From: Leptolyngbyaceae cyanobacterium MO_188.B28 | GTDB lineage: Bacteria > Cyanobacteriota > Cyanobacteriia > Phormidesmidales > Phormidesmidaceae | NCBI GenBank assembly: GCA_030065175.1 | Contig: JASJDH010000008.1 | Span: 1-56,954 of the forward strand | Length of the DNA: 56,954 bases | Direction of reading: 5' to 3' | In this document: piece after piece, positions 9,991-20,100 of the stretch | Layout of the letters: every line of letters starts with the position of its first letter | How positions within the stretch are numbered: the stretch's first letter is position 1 | Program-made: the position numbers and the translations under genes | The notes under the pieces: generated by a model | Told to the model about the DNA's origin: nothing | The model's input: only the letters and a program-made list of their open reading frames with translations | Database searches by the model: none

Positions 9991-11253
9991 TCAAGGGTTT
10001 GAACCAATAACGGAATTGTCAGTCATTTCTGGGTCATCCACAAAGATTGCTCCACGGCCCCTGAAGTCGTTTTTATCTTTTGCCGAAAGCCCTAAGTTGC
10101 CTCCGAAGGTCGCTGATGTAACTTCGGCATTGCTGAGGTCGGCATTGCTGAGATCGGCATTGCTGAGGTCGGCGTCTCTGAGGTCGGCATTTCTGAGGTT
10201 AGCTTTGAAGAGGTTAGCTCTGATCAGGTCAGCGCTGCTAAGGTTGGCGTTGCTGAGGTTAGCAAAGCTGAGGTCAGCAAAGCTGAGGTCAGCAAAGCTG
10301 AAATTGGTGTTGCTGAGGTTGGCGCTGCTGAGGTCAGCAAAGCTGAGGTTGGCGCTGCCGAGATCAGCGCTACCGAGGTTAGCGTTGCTGAGATTGGCGA
10401 AGCTGAGGTCAGCGAAACTGAGGTTAGCGAAGCTGAGGTTGGCATTGCTGAGGTCAGTTTCGTTGACGCCAGCGAAGCTGACCTCAGCATGTCTGAGGTC
10501 GGAGAAGCTGAAGTTGGCGTTGCTGAGGTTGGCAAAGCTGAGGTTAGCTTCGCTAAGGTTGGAGCTGTGGAGGTTGGAGCTATGGAGGTCGGCGCTGCTG
10601 AGGTCAGCGCTGCTGAGGTCAGCGCTGCAAAGGTTGGCGCTGCCGAGGTCAGCGAACTGGAGATTTAGCCCTTCGACGCATGGTTCTATCTCGGTAAAGC
10701 CAACCTCCTGAATCTGTAGCTCAAGGACCTGCATTATCTCTTTTAAGACAATCTGTTGTCGAAGTCTTTCCAGAGCTGCTTCAGGCCCTTCCAGATCGAT
10801 CTCAATACTCCCTGGATATTTGATATGCGATGTTTCGATTGAAAAGTCGCCAGCAATTTGTTGAATTTCAGTGAGGAGTCCTTTGACTTTATCTCTGTCT
10901 AACTCACTGATATCCGCGTCAAGCCTAATTTTCAATCGTCGAGGACAACTAGGATGATGTTCTGAGGAGTCTTGATTTAATTTGTCCCCGAAAGGCTGAA
11001 GCCCCATGTGCGCCAGAACGGTGAGCAAAGCCTCTAAGCCCTTTCCTTGTGGAGATTCGGTGTACCTTAACAACGCTGCAGACCTCAAACCGAGTTCAGC
11101 GACGAGCCCCGGCATGACAGCTTGAGGGATGCCTAATGTTATTTCTATCTGGAGCAACTGAGATAGAGGCAACCGGCTCAGAGTATCTATCAGCTTCAGA
11201 CGTTGTTCTATGAATAACTTAGTTCTCTGCGGGCTCTGAGGGTCTAGTGACAT
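9991..11253 (-). CDS. Pentapeptide-repeat protein with effector-associated and TRADD-N-like N-terminal domains
   Basis: 420 aa from the ATG at 11253 (a GTG 66 bp upstream is the alternative). Residues about 8-90 form a helical domain (LFIEQRLKLIDTLSRLP, LLQIEITLGIPQ) like the effector-associated domains of bacterial conflict proteins. Residues about 105-175 alternate strand and helix, ending IKYPGSIEIDLEGPEAALERL, resembling TRADD-N-like domains. Residues about 205-390 are pentapeptide repeats of the form A(D/N)LSx, which fold into a right-handed beta-helix. The tail RGAIFVDDPE is typical of cyanobacterial pentapeptide proteins. Known related architectures are thought to recruit effectors by homotypic N-terminal contacts; that role here is inferred. 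Pentapeptide assignment is certain, the N-terminal calls less so. Confidence 0.85.
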   Translation of the reverse strand: MSLDPQSPQRTKLFIEQRLKLIDTLSRLPLSQLLQIEITLGIPQAVMPGLVAELGLRSAALLRYTESPQGKGLEALLTVLAHMGLQPFGDKLNQDSSEHHPSCPRRLKIRLDADISELDRDKVKGLLTEIQQIAGDFSIETSHIKYPGSIEIDLEGPEAALERLRQQIVLKEIMQVLELQIQEVGFTEIEPCVEGLNLQFADLGSANLCSADLSSADLSSADLHSSNLHSSNLSEANLSFANLSNANFSFSDLRHAEVSFAGVNETDLSNANLSFANLSFADLSFANLSNANLGSADLGSANLSFADLSSANLSNTNFSFADLSFADLSFANLSNANLSSADLIRANLFKANLRNADLRDADLSNADLSNADLSNAEVTSATFGGNLGLSAKDKNDFRGRGAIFVDDPEMTDNSVIGSNP

Positions 11254-11516
11254 AAGCGGCGCCTGGAGGTGATGAGCCCATGATAATCGACAGCATCGAT
11301 CTCGCTGAAAACCAGACACCCGTTCAGGGGCTTCTAAAGTTTGCGTTCATCCAACTTCTGATCGCCTGACAAAATCCGGAACGAATGAGTTTGAGGCATC
11401 TGCCGTGGTAACGATACGCCTAGGATTCAATTCGTCATTCTGATGGGTGAATCAGGGAAACTGGCGACGGTGATACACTGAGATTCAAAAAGTAAGCTAC
11501 GAAACGATGGCTACTC

Positions 11517-11718
11517 GGCCCAAAAGTAGCAAAGCTGCGATTTGGGGCAATTTAGTACAAATCAACCAATAAATAGAACGATAGAATAGGCATTTCAGCC
11601 ATTTTAAGCTCATCTAGTCGATGCTGATTAGTCAAAAGAGTCCAAAGGGCAAAAACCTTATAGGACAAGGTTTTCACGCCTATACTGCCCGAAAACGCAG
11701 CCTTGCTACTTTATGGCC
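11517..11718. repeat. MITE-like inverted-repeat element, family 1, copy B
   Basis: 202 bp, very similar along its whole length to copy A at 1706-1907, including internal stretches such as TTTAGTACAAATCAACCA. The ends read GGCC, then AAAGTAGCAA, then GCTGCG inward on both sides. Confidence 0.75.
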
Positions 11719-12076
11719 TTCCTGGTGAGACCGGCCTCTCCGCCCAATCAATTCTTCCGAAAACTGGGCCGAGGGGACGATTGGATTCAAACCTTACTCT
11801 GCGCCAAGGCGTTAGATGCTAACGGAGCTGAGGTCGGCGACGCCATTAATACCGACCAACGTCCCACTGCATTCTGCCAGCAGAAATCAAGCGACCTACC
11901 TTGATCTGTTCCAAACACCATAACGATGGACGCCAATCCAGCCAATCAGACTTCACGCCTATCAGGCGCTAGGAAAACGCGATTCTGCAGCAGTTACACG
12001 ACCTCCCAATAGCGTCGTGTCGCAGGCTGGATCAGAAGCAATCAATCTCCCCTGCAATTCAGCCGCCCCCCTCATT
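11719..12076. other. Intergenic, 358 bp, no supported gene
   Basis: A 63-codon frame (11713-11904) starts inside the MITE and has no recognisable motif. The segment may hold a decayed coding fragment, but I could not identify it. Confidence 0.4.
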
Positions 12077-12892
12077 TCATGTCGCCTGAAATAATGCCTT
12101 AAACTGCTGACTGTCACGGATTGAATCGAAGTACTCATCAGTTTGAGCCATCAACCGATAGATAGAGGGACTCAGAACAAAGGTTCGATAAAGATTTTTC
12201 ACGACCAAATCAATATTATTCTGCACAGCGTATACGCGGGCCTTGCCGTACCAAGCGTTCGGATTGGAGATATGGCGCTTTAACGAAGTTTCGAAGCTAT
12301 TAATCGCCTCGCTATAGTCGCCGAGTTGAAGCATTACCATACCCCTCTGATTCCAGGCATAATAACAACTCGGTTTAATTTTCACTGTGGCGTCCAAACA
12401 GGTAATCGCTTGATGGTGACGCTGTAGGGCGCTCAATGCCAAAGACCGATTGTACCAGGCATGGTGATTCTTCACGTCGTATTCAAGGGCGCGATCAAAA
12501 CTGGAGATCGCGTCTTCATAGCGCTTCATACTATTCAATGCTGTCCCCAGGTTATACCAGGCTTTAGAGTCTCCAGGGTTAGACTGAATCGCTTGTCTAA
12601 AATGGGTCGCAGCCGCTTCAAATTTCCTCATCTTCGCCAGGGCGAGTCCTTTCCCATGCCAGGCCAGCGGGAGGGTTGAAGCCAGCGCCAGCGCTTGATC
12701 AAAGCTCGAGATCGCATCTCCATAGCGGCCTAACTCAGAAAGGGTGTACCCTCTTTGAATCCAGGCGTCATGGCAATCTGGGCAAACCTCCAGAAATTGC
12801 TCGAATTTGCTCAGGGCTCTCTTATACTGTCCAAGGGCGTATAAGCTAACGCCCTGACCATACAGAAGATAAGATCGGTGGTGCTGCCTCAT
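12077..12892 (-). CDS. Tetratricopeptide-repeat protein
   Basis: 271 aa, made almost entirely of about seven 34-residue TPR units. Examples are LYALGQYKRALSKFEQFLEV, then DAWIQRGYTLSELGRYGDAI, AWHGKGLALAKMRKFEAA, AWYNLGTALNSMKRYEDAI and AWNQRGMVMLQLGDYSEAI, each with the W-G-A-Y-A-F-P spacing. There is no signal peptide or membrane segment, so it is probably cytoplasmic. TPR arrays are protein-interaction scaffolds; the partner cannot be read from the sequence. The last about 40 residues leave the repeat pattern. A family-2 MITE lies about 95 bp upstream and may affect its promoter. Confidence 0.85.
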   Translation of the reverse strand: MRQHHRSYLLYGQGVSLYALGQYKRALSKFEQFLEVCPDCHDAWIQRGYTLSELGRYGDAISSFDQALALASTLPLAWHGKGLALAKMRKFEAAATHFRQAIQSNPGDSKAWYNLGTALNSMKRYEDAISSFDRALEYDVKNHHAWYNRSLALSALQRHHQAITCLDATVKIKPSCYYAWNQRGMVMLQLGDYSEAINSFETSLKRHISNPNAWYGKARVYAVQNNIDLVVKNLYRTFVLSPSIYRLMAQTDEYFDSIRDSQQFKALFQAT

Positions 12893-12986
12893 CGTGTTCC
12901 CGCTTTTAGTTGGAGCCCTCCATCATATTTTCCTAACTTTAGATATCCCCATCTTTTCGTAAAAATGTAGGCCCTTGTCTGTTGGA

Positions 12987-13364
12987 GATGGGCCTGTGTC
13001 CCTGACTCATGTAGTGTTGCTCCACAGGTCCAAACCGCTTCCCTGAAGGGACTCTAGGCGAGTAGATCTGAAAATTCAATCATATCAAAGCGCATTTGTG
13101 GGGTATTTCAGGGCAAAATCAGTGTTCAGGACAGTGATTTTAGTCTTTTTAAGATCATATTTTGAAGATCAATGTCCTAGAGCGTTCTGGGAATGGACCT
13201 CTGGGTCGATTTTTCTAATTAACCCTATACAGTTTTGAGGGTAGACTCACTGGCAAAGCACTCTGCTTCAGCCACTTGAAACTTTTGCAGTCGTTGAATT
13301 GCCCGTCTCATGTGGGTTAAATCCCTATGGGGAAAACCACATTAGTCGGGGACATAGCCCCATC
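12987..13364. repeat. MITE-like inverted-repeat element, family 2, copy A
   Basis: 378 bp with imperfect terminal inverted repeats of about 40 bp. The left end reads GATGGGCCTGTGTCCCTGA, and the right end read inward gives GATGGGGCTATGTCCCCGA; both continue to an ATGTRG and a CATAGGG-like block. No coding frame of note lies inside. The ends share GGCCTATGTCCCCGA with the element at 45560-45920. Confidence 0.65.
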
Positions 13365-13388
13365 CCCGCTACAGGTTTAGAAAAAAGG

Positions 13389-13577
13389 TCAATTCAACTG
13401 CAAGGTCTGCTGACGACCGAGCGGCTTTTTGACGCCTACACCTGAGTCATCACGCTCTAGCCAAATAGCAATATCAGTTCTGTATAGGGCGACTTCACCA
13501 ATCAGGGTTTTAATAAACAAGGTTCCTCGGTCACAAACGATGGTCCGTATGGGATACCATTTCTGCTTCACCATCAA
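13389..13577 (-). CDS. Small hypothetical ORF, probably a remnant
   Basis: 62 codons. The same frame stays open upstream to about 13690, giving readable protein such as PNYRLRFDESAVLWKHWW and RNSRKGGLQLDLL before the ATG. A stop, then another decayed gene (13698-13981), lies just beyond. I do not recognise the family. The open upstream part without a start codon suggests that it belongs to a longer gene broken by mutation rather than being a complete small gene. Confidence 0.3.
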   Translation of the reverse strand: MMVKQKWYPIRTIVCDRGTLFIKTLIGEVALYRTDIAIWLERDDSGVGVKKPLGRQQTLQLN

Positions 13578-13697
13578 CAGTAAGTCCAGTTGTAAGCCGC
13601 CTTTTCTAGAGTTTCGATAATGGCTCCACCAGTGTTTCCATAAAACGGCCGATTCATCAAACCGCAGACGATAATTGGGTGGTACAGAGCATTATTG

Positions 13698-13981
13698 TCA
13701 GTAGCGAACTAAACGGACACTCTCATCAACCCGACTATCCGGCGCAAAATGATTATTTTGCAGCGCCTGCTGGAGAAAAACCGCATAGTTTGAATGGGGT
13801 CGAACCTGAACCGTAATGGGTTGAGACGTGAGGTCTTTGATCGCCAGAAGCTTCCCATTTTTTCCAGAAGTTGAACTCGATTATCGATGGTTTCAACGCG
13901 TAAATTGGGGTTGGCCGACAAGGACACCTTGCCTTGTACATAGTGTTCTATCGGTGAGGCATTATCCAAGCATGTTTTCAT
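13698..13981 (-). pseudogene. Frameshifted small gene of unknown family
   Basis: Two frames join at an A-run near 13859-13864. The first gives KVSLSANPNLRVETIDNRVQ and the second continues as NGKLLAIKDLTSQPITVQV, then HSNYAVFLQQALQNNHFAPD, ending VRLVRY before a TGA. Read together they make a continuous beta-rich domain of about 95 residues, so a one-base indel in the homopolymer is the simplest explanation. No function can be assigned. Confidence 0.45.
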
Positions 13982-14135
13982 CTTTACTGCAGAAAAATAG
14001 ACGCACTTCTAATTCCTTCATCATAAGGCTGAGAGCCTGTTGGAGGCTATTGTTAGAGTTCCCGTATCTCGAGTTTCTTCCAAGAGAATTGAAAAAGGTG
14101 AAGGAAACTTTAACCAAACAGAGTCGCCCCTCGGA

Positions 14136-17100
14136 CTAACTCACAAACTGAAAGCTGGCATTACTCAAATTGAGGCTGGTCATACCGTTAAATTGAGCCA
14201 CCAGGTCTTGTCCCTGCCAATAGAGGAGCGTGTCAGCACCTTGTGAGGTTTGGCTGTAGTCCGTTGACGAGCCATACAATTGAACTGTATCGACGCCCAG
14301 ATCAAAGTCTTGAATGGTCACGAAGTCGGCGTCACCGCCCTGGTGGTAATAGGCGGAGTCCGCGTCACCCAGGATGAACTGATCAGCGCCGCCGCCGCCA
14401 GTCAAGCTATCTTGTTCGTTGAAACCAACGGCGACGCTGTCGGTCCCGTTGAGAATATCGTCACCGCCACCGCCATAGAGGGTGTCGTCGCCACTGCCGC
14501 CGGTCAGAGTATCGAGGCCCCCTTCAGGTTCAAGCTTAATTTCGATGACGCCGCGCCGAGTGCTGCTGGTGTAGGTGTCATTCCAGCCACTGTTGTAATT
14601 CATCTCGACATAGTCTTGATCACCTCCGCTGTTGTTGGGGTTATTCCCATCCCAGTTGGTGTAGGTTACCGCTTCGCCGCTAATCCACTCAAATTGCCCT
14701 TCTACGACTTTGTCGGTCAAGCCAATCCAGTAATTGGTGATGCTGCTAAAGGTATTCTTTAGCCACTGCTCCTCAGCGGCGTCATTGATAGTGACCAGGT
14801 TGCCCCCTAAGCTCTCGGCATGGGCTTGAGCCGCTTCCCAACTCATGGTGGAGTCCGTCAGCAAATAGAGACTGTCATTATAAGTTTCACCATTGGGGAG
14901 GGATGTTGGAGTCGAGGCGGCTGGGTCAGTGTAAGAATCCCCATATAAGGTGTCATTACCCGAGTTGCCAAAGAGGCTGTCATCCCCTTGACCGCCGTGG
15001 AGCGTATCATTCCCGCCAGCCCCCGTGTCAAACTCATCCTCGCCGTAAAGAATGTCATTGCCTTCGCCGCCGTAGAGAATGTCGTTGCCTTGCCCTCCAT
15101 TGAGGGTATCGTCGCCGCTGGCGACTGGGACTTCAGGTTCAAGCTTGATTTCAACAATGCCTCGCCGAGTGCTGCTGGTATAGGTGTCATTCCAGCCACT
15201 GTTGTAGTTCATCTCGACATAGTCTTGATTGCCTCCACTGTTATTGGGGTTACTACCATCCCAGTTGGTGTAGGTCAACGCTTCACCGCTAATCCACTCA
15301 AATTGACCTTCTACAACTTTGTCGGTCAAGCCGATCCAGTAATTGGTGGTGCTACTAAAGGTATCCTTTAACCATTGCTCCTCAGCGGCGTCATTGATAG
15401 TGACCAGGTTGCCCCCTAAGCTCTCGGCATGGGCTTGAGCCGCCTCCCAACTCATAGTGGAGTCGGTTAACAGATAGAGACTGTCATTGTAAGTTTGGCC
15501 ACTGGGTGTCGGGGAGTCAGCAGGGGGCGTCTCGGTTTCAAAGTCGCCATAGAGGGTGTCATCACCGGAGTTGCCAAACAGTCTGTCATTTCCGTCACCG
15601 CCGTAGAGCGTGTCATTACCGCCGCCCCCTGTGTCCAACTCATCTTCACCGTAGAGGATATCGTCGCCTAAACCGCCATCCAGAATGTCGTTGCCTAAGC
15701 CGCCTCTTAAGATATCTGCGTTCCCCTCTAACGGTTCAGTGGTCACCGGATCAGGCGTCGTCGGTTCATCGACAGCGATAAATTGAATGTAGTCAATGGC
15801 GCCGCGATCGCCCCCATTCTCATTCACTGTCAGCTCAATCAAATCGGTTTGCTCAATGTACAAACCGCTGGCGACGGTGCGAGTGGTGAAGCTATCGGCG
15901 CCGATCAGACTCGTCCCTAGATTTTGATCGGCAAACCAGCGGTCGGCTTCTTGATTGCCGATATCGACAATAATTTCTGCAGCGCCGTCATTTTCATCGT
16001 AGTAGCCGACGACCACATCGTAGTACCCGGTCTCACCCGTAAACAGATCCGTCGCCCGAAATTGCTGATTGGCGGCGCCGCCGTCATCATCATCGTCGCC
16101 ATAATACATGCCGACATTGACAAACTGTCCCCCAGAGGCAAAGGCCCCACTGCCAATATCCACGACCCCAGAGAGATCCATACTCTCGGCTTCTAGCTGA
16201 ACTACTGTCTGGGGGGAATTGGTCTGAGCCTCAGGAACAACGGGAACAAACTCGATGTAATCCACCTGTCCATGGTCGCTGAGCTGGCGCAAGCTCGTCA
16301 GCAGAACCGTATCGCCAGGCGTCAGATCGACATCGCTGAGAGTATAGGTGGTGAAGGTCTGCTCTGATACCTCCGTAGACCCTAAATTCTGATCCGCGAC
16401 CCAACTCGCTTGTTGGACGCCGCCAACACTGGCGGTAAACTGGGCTGCGCCAGCATTTTGATCGTAATACCCCACAACGATGTCATAGGCGCCCGCTCTG
16501 CCATCAAAGGTCGTGCTCAGGTTAACCGTCTTGTCGATACTTTCGTCTTTGGATTCGATGGTGCGCCCTGCAGAGGCAAAGTTAAACTGATTGAGCTGAT
16601 ACTCCCCACTGAGGGTCATGTACTCAGCTTCCACCCGAATGGGCGCGGTGGGATCATGGGCGATAAACTCCACATAGTCCACAGCGGCGTAGTCATCAAC
16701 CCCCCGGATGCTTTGCAGCGCGAGGCTATCCCCCGTTTGCACTAACTGGCCGCGGGCGACGGTGCGAGTGACTAAATTGTCTGAGCCAACACCGGAGTTA
16801 AGGAGGGAGAGATCGGCTTGCCAATTGTCCAGCAGCGTTCCTGCTAGGGTGGCGCTATAGGAGGCGGACCCATCTAGACCATCGAAATAGCCCACCACAA
16901 CGTCGTAAAACCCAGTCGCCCCTGTAAAGTTTGTGGTTGCTGTTAAGCCCTCAGTGCTGTCCGTGGTGCGCACTACATAGCCGCTGGATGCAGCAACCCC
17001 AGAGAGCTGCTCATAGTGAGCGCTTGCCGACAAATCCATAGCCTCCGCTTCAAACCGGAGGGTGGATAAAGATCCGTTATCGATCACTAGAGCCGAGTCT

Positions 17101-20100
17101 TGCGCGTTAGATTTTTCCAGAGTGAGATAGTCGATCGCAGCCTGGTCGCCCCCATCCGCTAAAGCTTGTAGCTCCAGAACATCGCCTTGTTCCAAGATTA
17201 CATCTAAGCCCAAAACCCGGGAATGCATTTGGTTGTCATCCTGGTTGAACTGCCAGCTATTCAAGACTGCGCCATTGAGTAACACAGTCGCCTCCGCAAC
17301 CCCTGCGTCACTATCAAAGTAATTGGCGTATATGTTATAGACGCCAGCGGCGTCAATCGTGAATTGGGCTGAGCTGGGCGTTGTCGTATTGGTCGTTGTC
17401 AACAAGCTGTTTCCGGAAGCGGCAATGTCGTAATCGGTCTCATCAGCAACGCTATAGCCGTCGGTGAAAGTCCCGCTTTCCGCTTCTAAGCGCTGGACGT
17501 CATTCTGAACCAACTTAGTGCTGGCCACCAGGTTAAGCTCATCTACTTCCCCTTGAATCTCAATAATATTGGCTGTGGAGCCCAGGGTATTTTGCAGCCA
17601 GATCGCCAGCTGGCTCCCTGCCTGTGGGTTAATCAGACTGCCGCCTCGGCTAGTCGCCTCAGCTGCTGCTGTCGCTGCGCTGGAAGCAACCGCGTAGAAG
17701 TTACCATTATAGAACTCGGTTCCCAGCAGCCGATCGCTGCCATCATCGGCCAGTTGGCTTTCGGGATTGACTGCAATGATGTCAATGTAGTCAATCCGAA
17801 CTTGCTCGTTGCCCGCGCCATCGGCGATCAGTTCGAGGCGATCCCCTGACTCCAGGCCGATGTCATCAATGACGTAGGTGAAGAAATTGTCGGACGTGGA
17901 CGCACTGCCAGTCCCCTGGTCTAGCGACCAGCTGTACTCGGCGACAACCTCATCCTGCGACCCCTGCCAACTCTGAAATAATCCCGCCAGCCAACTCTGC
18001 CAACCCTGCTGATCCTGTTGACCCTGCTGATCCTGCTGCCCCTGCTGATCCGCCTCACGTTTGATCTTCAGAGTCACATCACTGGTGTTGGCGTTGTCAT
18101 CGTAATACCCCACGACCAGTTGGTAGGAGCCGTTGGGGCCGCTGAAATCTGTCCGCGCCTTGCTCTGGAATAGGCTGGACAGAAACCCTGAACTGGTGGC
18201 GATCACCTCGCCATTCGAAGCATCCCCTTGCGTATCAAAGTTATAGCTGGTGAGCTTCATGTCTTCGGCTTCCAGGCGCACCCAGAAGTCCAATAAGTTG
18301 GAAACCGTGGACACCCCCAAACTGGAGAGTAATTCTTCGGAAGAGGTGGTAGAGGAATCGGCGGCTGGGTCGTTAGAATTATTGGCGCTACTGGAAAGGT
18401 TGGGATTATGGGCGTCGCCATAGAGTTGATCGTCCCCCTCGCCCCCAGATAGAATGTCTTCGCCTTCGCCTCCCATCAGAATGTCATTGCCGTTGCCGCC
18501 AACGAGGTCATCCACCCCTGCCCCGCCATCCAGGACGTCATTATCGGCGTCGCCCTTGAGCACATCCCGGCCTGCGCCGCCTTCTAGAATGTCGTGCCCC
18601 CGTCCTCCAGAGAGGACATCGTGTCCTTCCTCGCCGTAGATCCGGTCATCGCCATTCTCTCCGGCCAACATGTCATCCCCTGTACCACCGTAGAGAGCGT
18701 CATCCCCATCCCAGCCATAGACGAGATCATCGCCCTCGCCGCCCAGAAGAATGTCATTCCCACCCTTGCCGTCAATCAGGTCATAGCCCGCATCTCCGCT
18801 GATCAGGTCGCGGGTTGCATCCTCACCCGCCAAAATATCATCCCCAATGCTGCCGGTTACTGTGGCGATCTCCGTGGTGCTTCCATCCGCATTCGTCTCG
18901 GTGGTGGTAGTGGTGGCGGCTTCGATTTCCGCCAGCCGATCCATTTGGTTTTCAATCTGTTGCCACCAGGAGCCCGGCGCCAACTCAAAGGCTTGCCACC
19001 AACCACCCGGGTGCAGCGCTAGCATGGAGGCTTCAAATTCTTGCCACCAGCCGCCGTGGCCTAACTCCAGCACCTTATCTTCAAAAATCTGCCACCAGGA
19101 GCCAGGCCCCAGCGCCAGCACTTGCTCCCCAAACGCTTGCCACCAACTGCCATGGCCCAATTCTAGCAGTTGCGCTTCAAATTCCTGCCACCAGCCGCCG
19201 TGGCCCAGCGTCAGCATTTGCTGTTCAAACACTTGCCACCACCCGCCGAAGCTCGCCTCCAGCATCTGTGGTTCAAACTCCTGCCACCAGCCGCCCGGAG
19301 ACAGCGCTAACATGTCCGTTGTAAATTGCTGCCACCAGCCGCCGTGTCCTAACTCAAGCGCCTTCGCCTCCACGATCTGCCACCAGCCGCCCGGCCCCAG
19401 CGCTAACATCTCCTGGTCCAAGCTTTGCCACCAGCCGCCGGGGTGCAGCTCCAGCAGTTGTGCTTCAAATTCTTGCCACCAACCGCCGTGTCCCAGATCA
19501 ATCATCTGGACCTTAAAGGCTTCCCACCAGGAGCCCCGAGCCAGCGTGTACCAGTCGTGACCGTTGGCCACAGCGTCCTCCGTGGCGGCGACGCCAACGC
19601 CAAAGTCTTGGCTAACGGCTTGCATCGCCTGGTCGTAGAGGACGTTCAAGTCCAGACCTGCTTGGAGGGCGCCGTAGTCAACGTCCCATCCCAGCACATC
19701 GAAGGCTTGCAGGTCGAGCTGAGAAATATTGGTGCGTTCTTGATAACCCAGGGTCGGGTCCATAATCCCCAGGGCGTTCTGAAACCGCTGCCAGTGGCTG
19801 GCTTGATACTCGCCCCCTTCCTCAAATTCAGCTAACGCGGTGGAGCCCCCGTCTAAGGAGAAGTAGGCCGCCCCGCCAAAACTCAAGTCACTGACGCTGC
19901 CATCCGGATTATCGATGGTGACGCTGGTGTCGCTATAGCGCATCAGGTCTAAGGCGGTGAACCCTTCGGTGCGGGTTTCGCCGGAGTGCAGTTCAAAGGT
20001 TTCGATCAATCCATCGAGACCGCTGACAAAGCCCAGGCTATGGCCCAACTCGTGCAGCGCCATGGTCAAGAAATCCAGTTCGCCTTCAGGCGTTTCGCCC

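Noticed and set aside
9944-10711. 255-codon plus-strand frame made of LRSALLRL repeats
   Set aside because: It is the antisense of the pentapeptide repeats; its regularity comes from the real gene on the minus strand.
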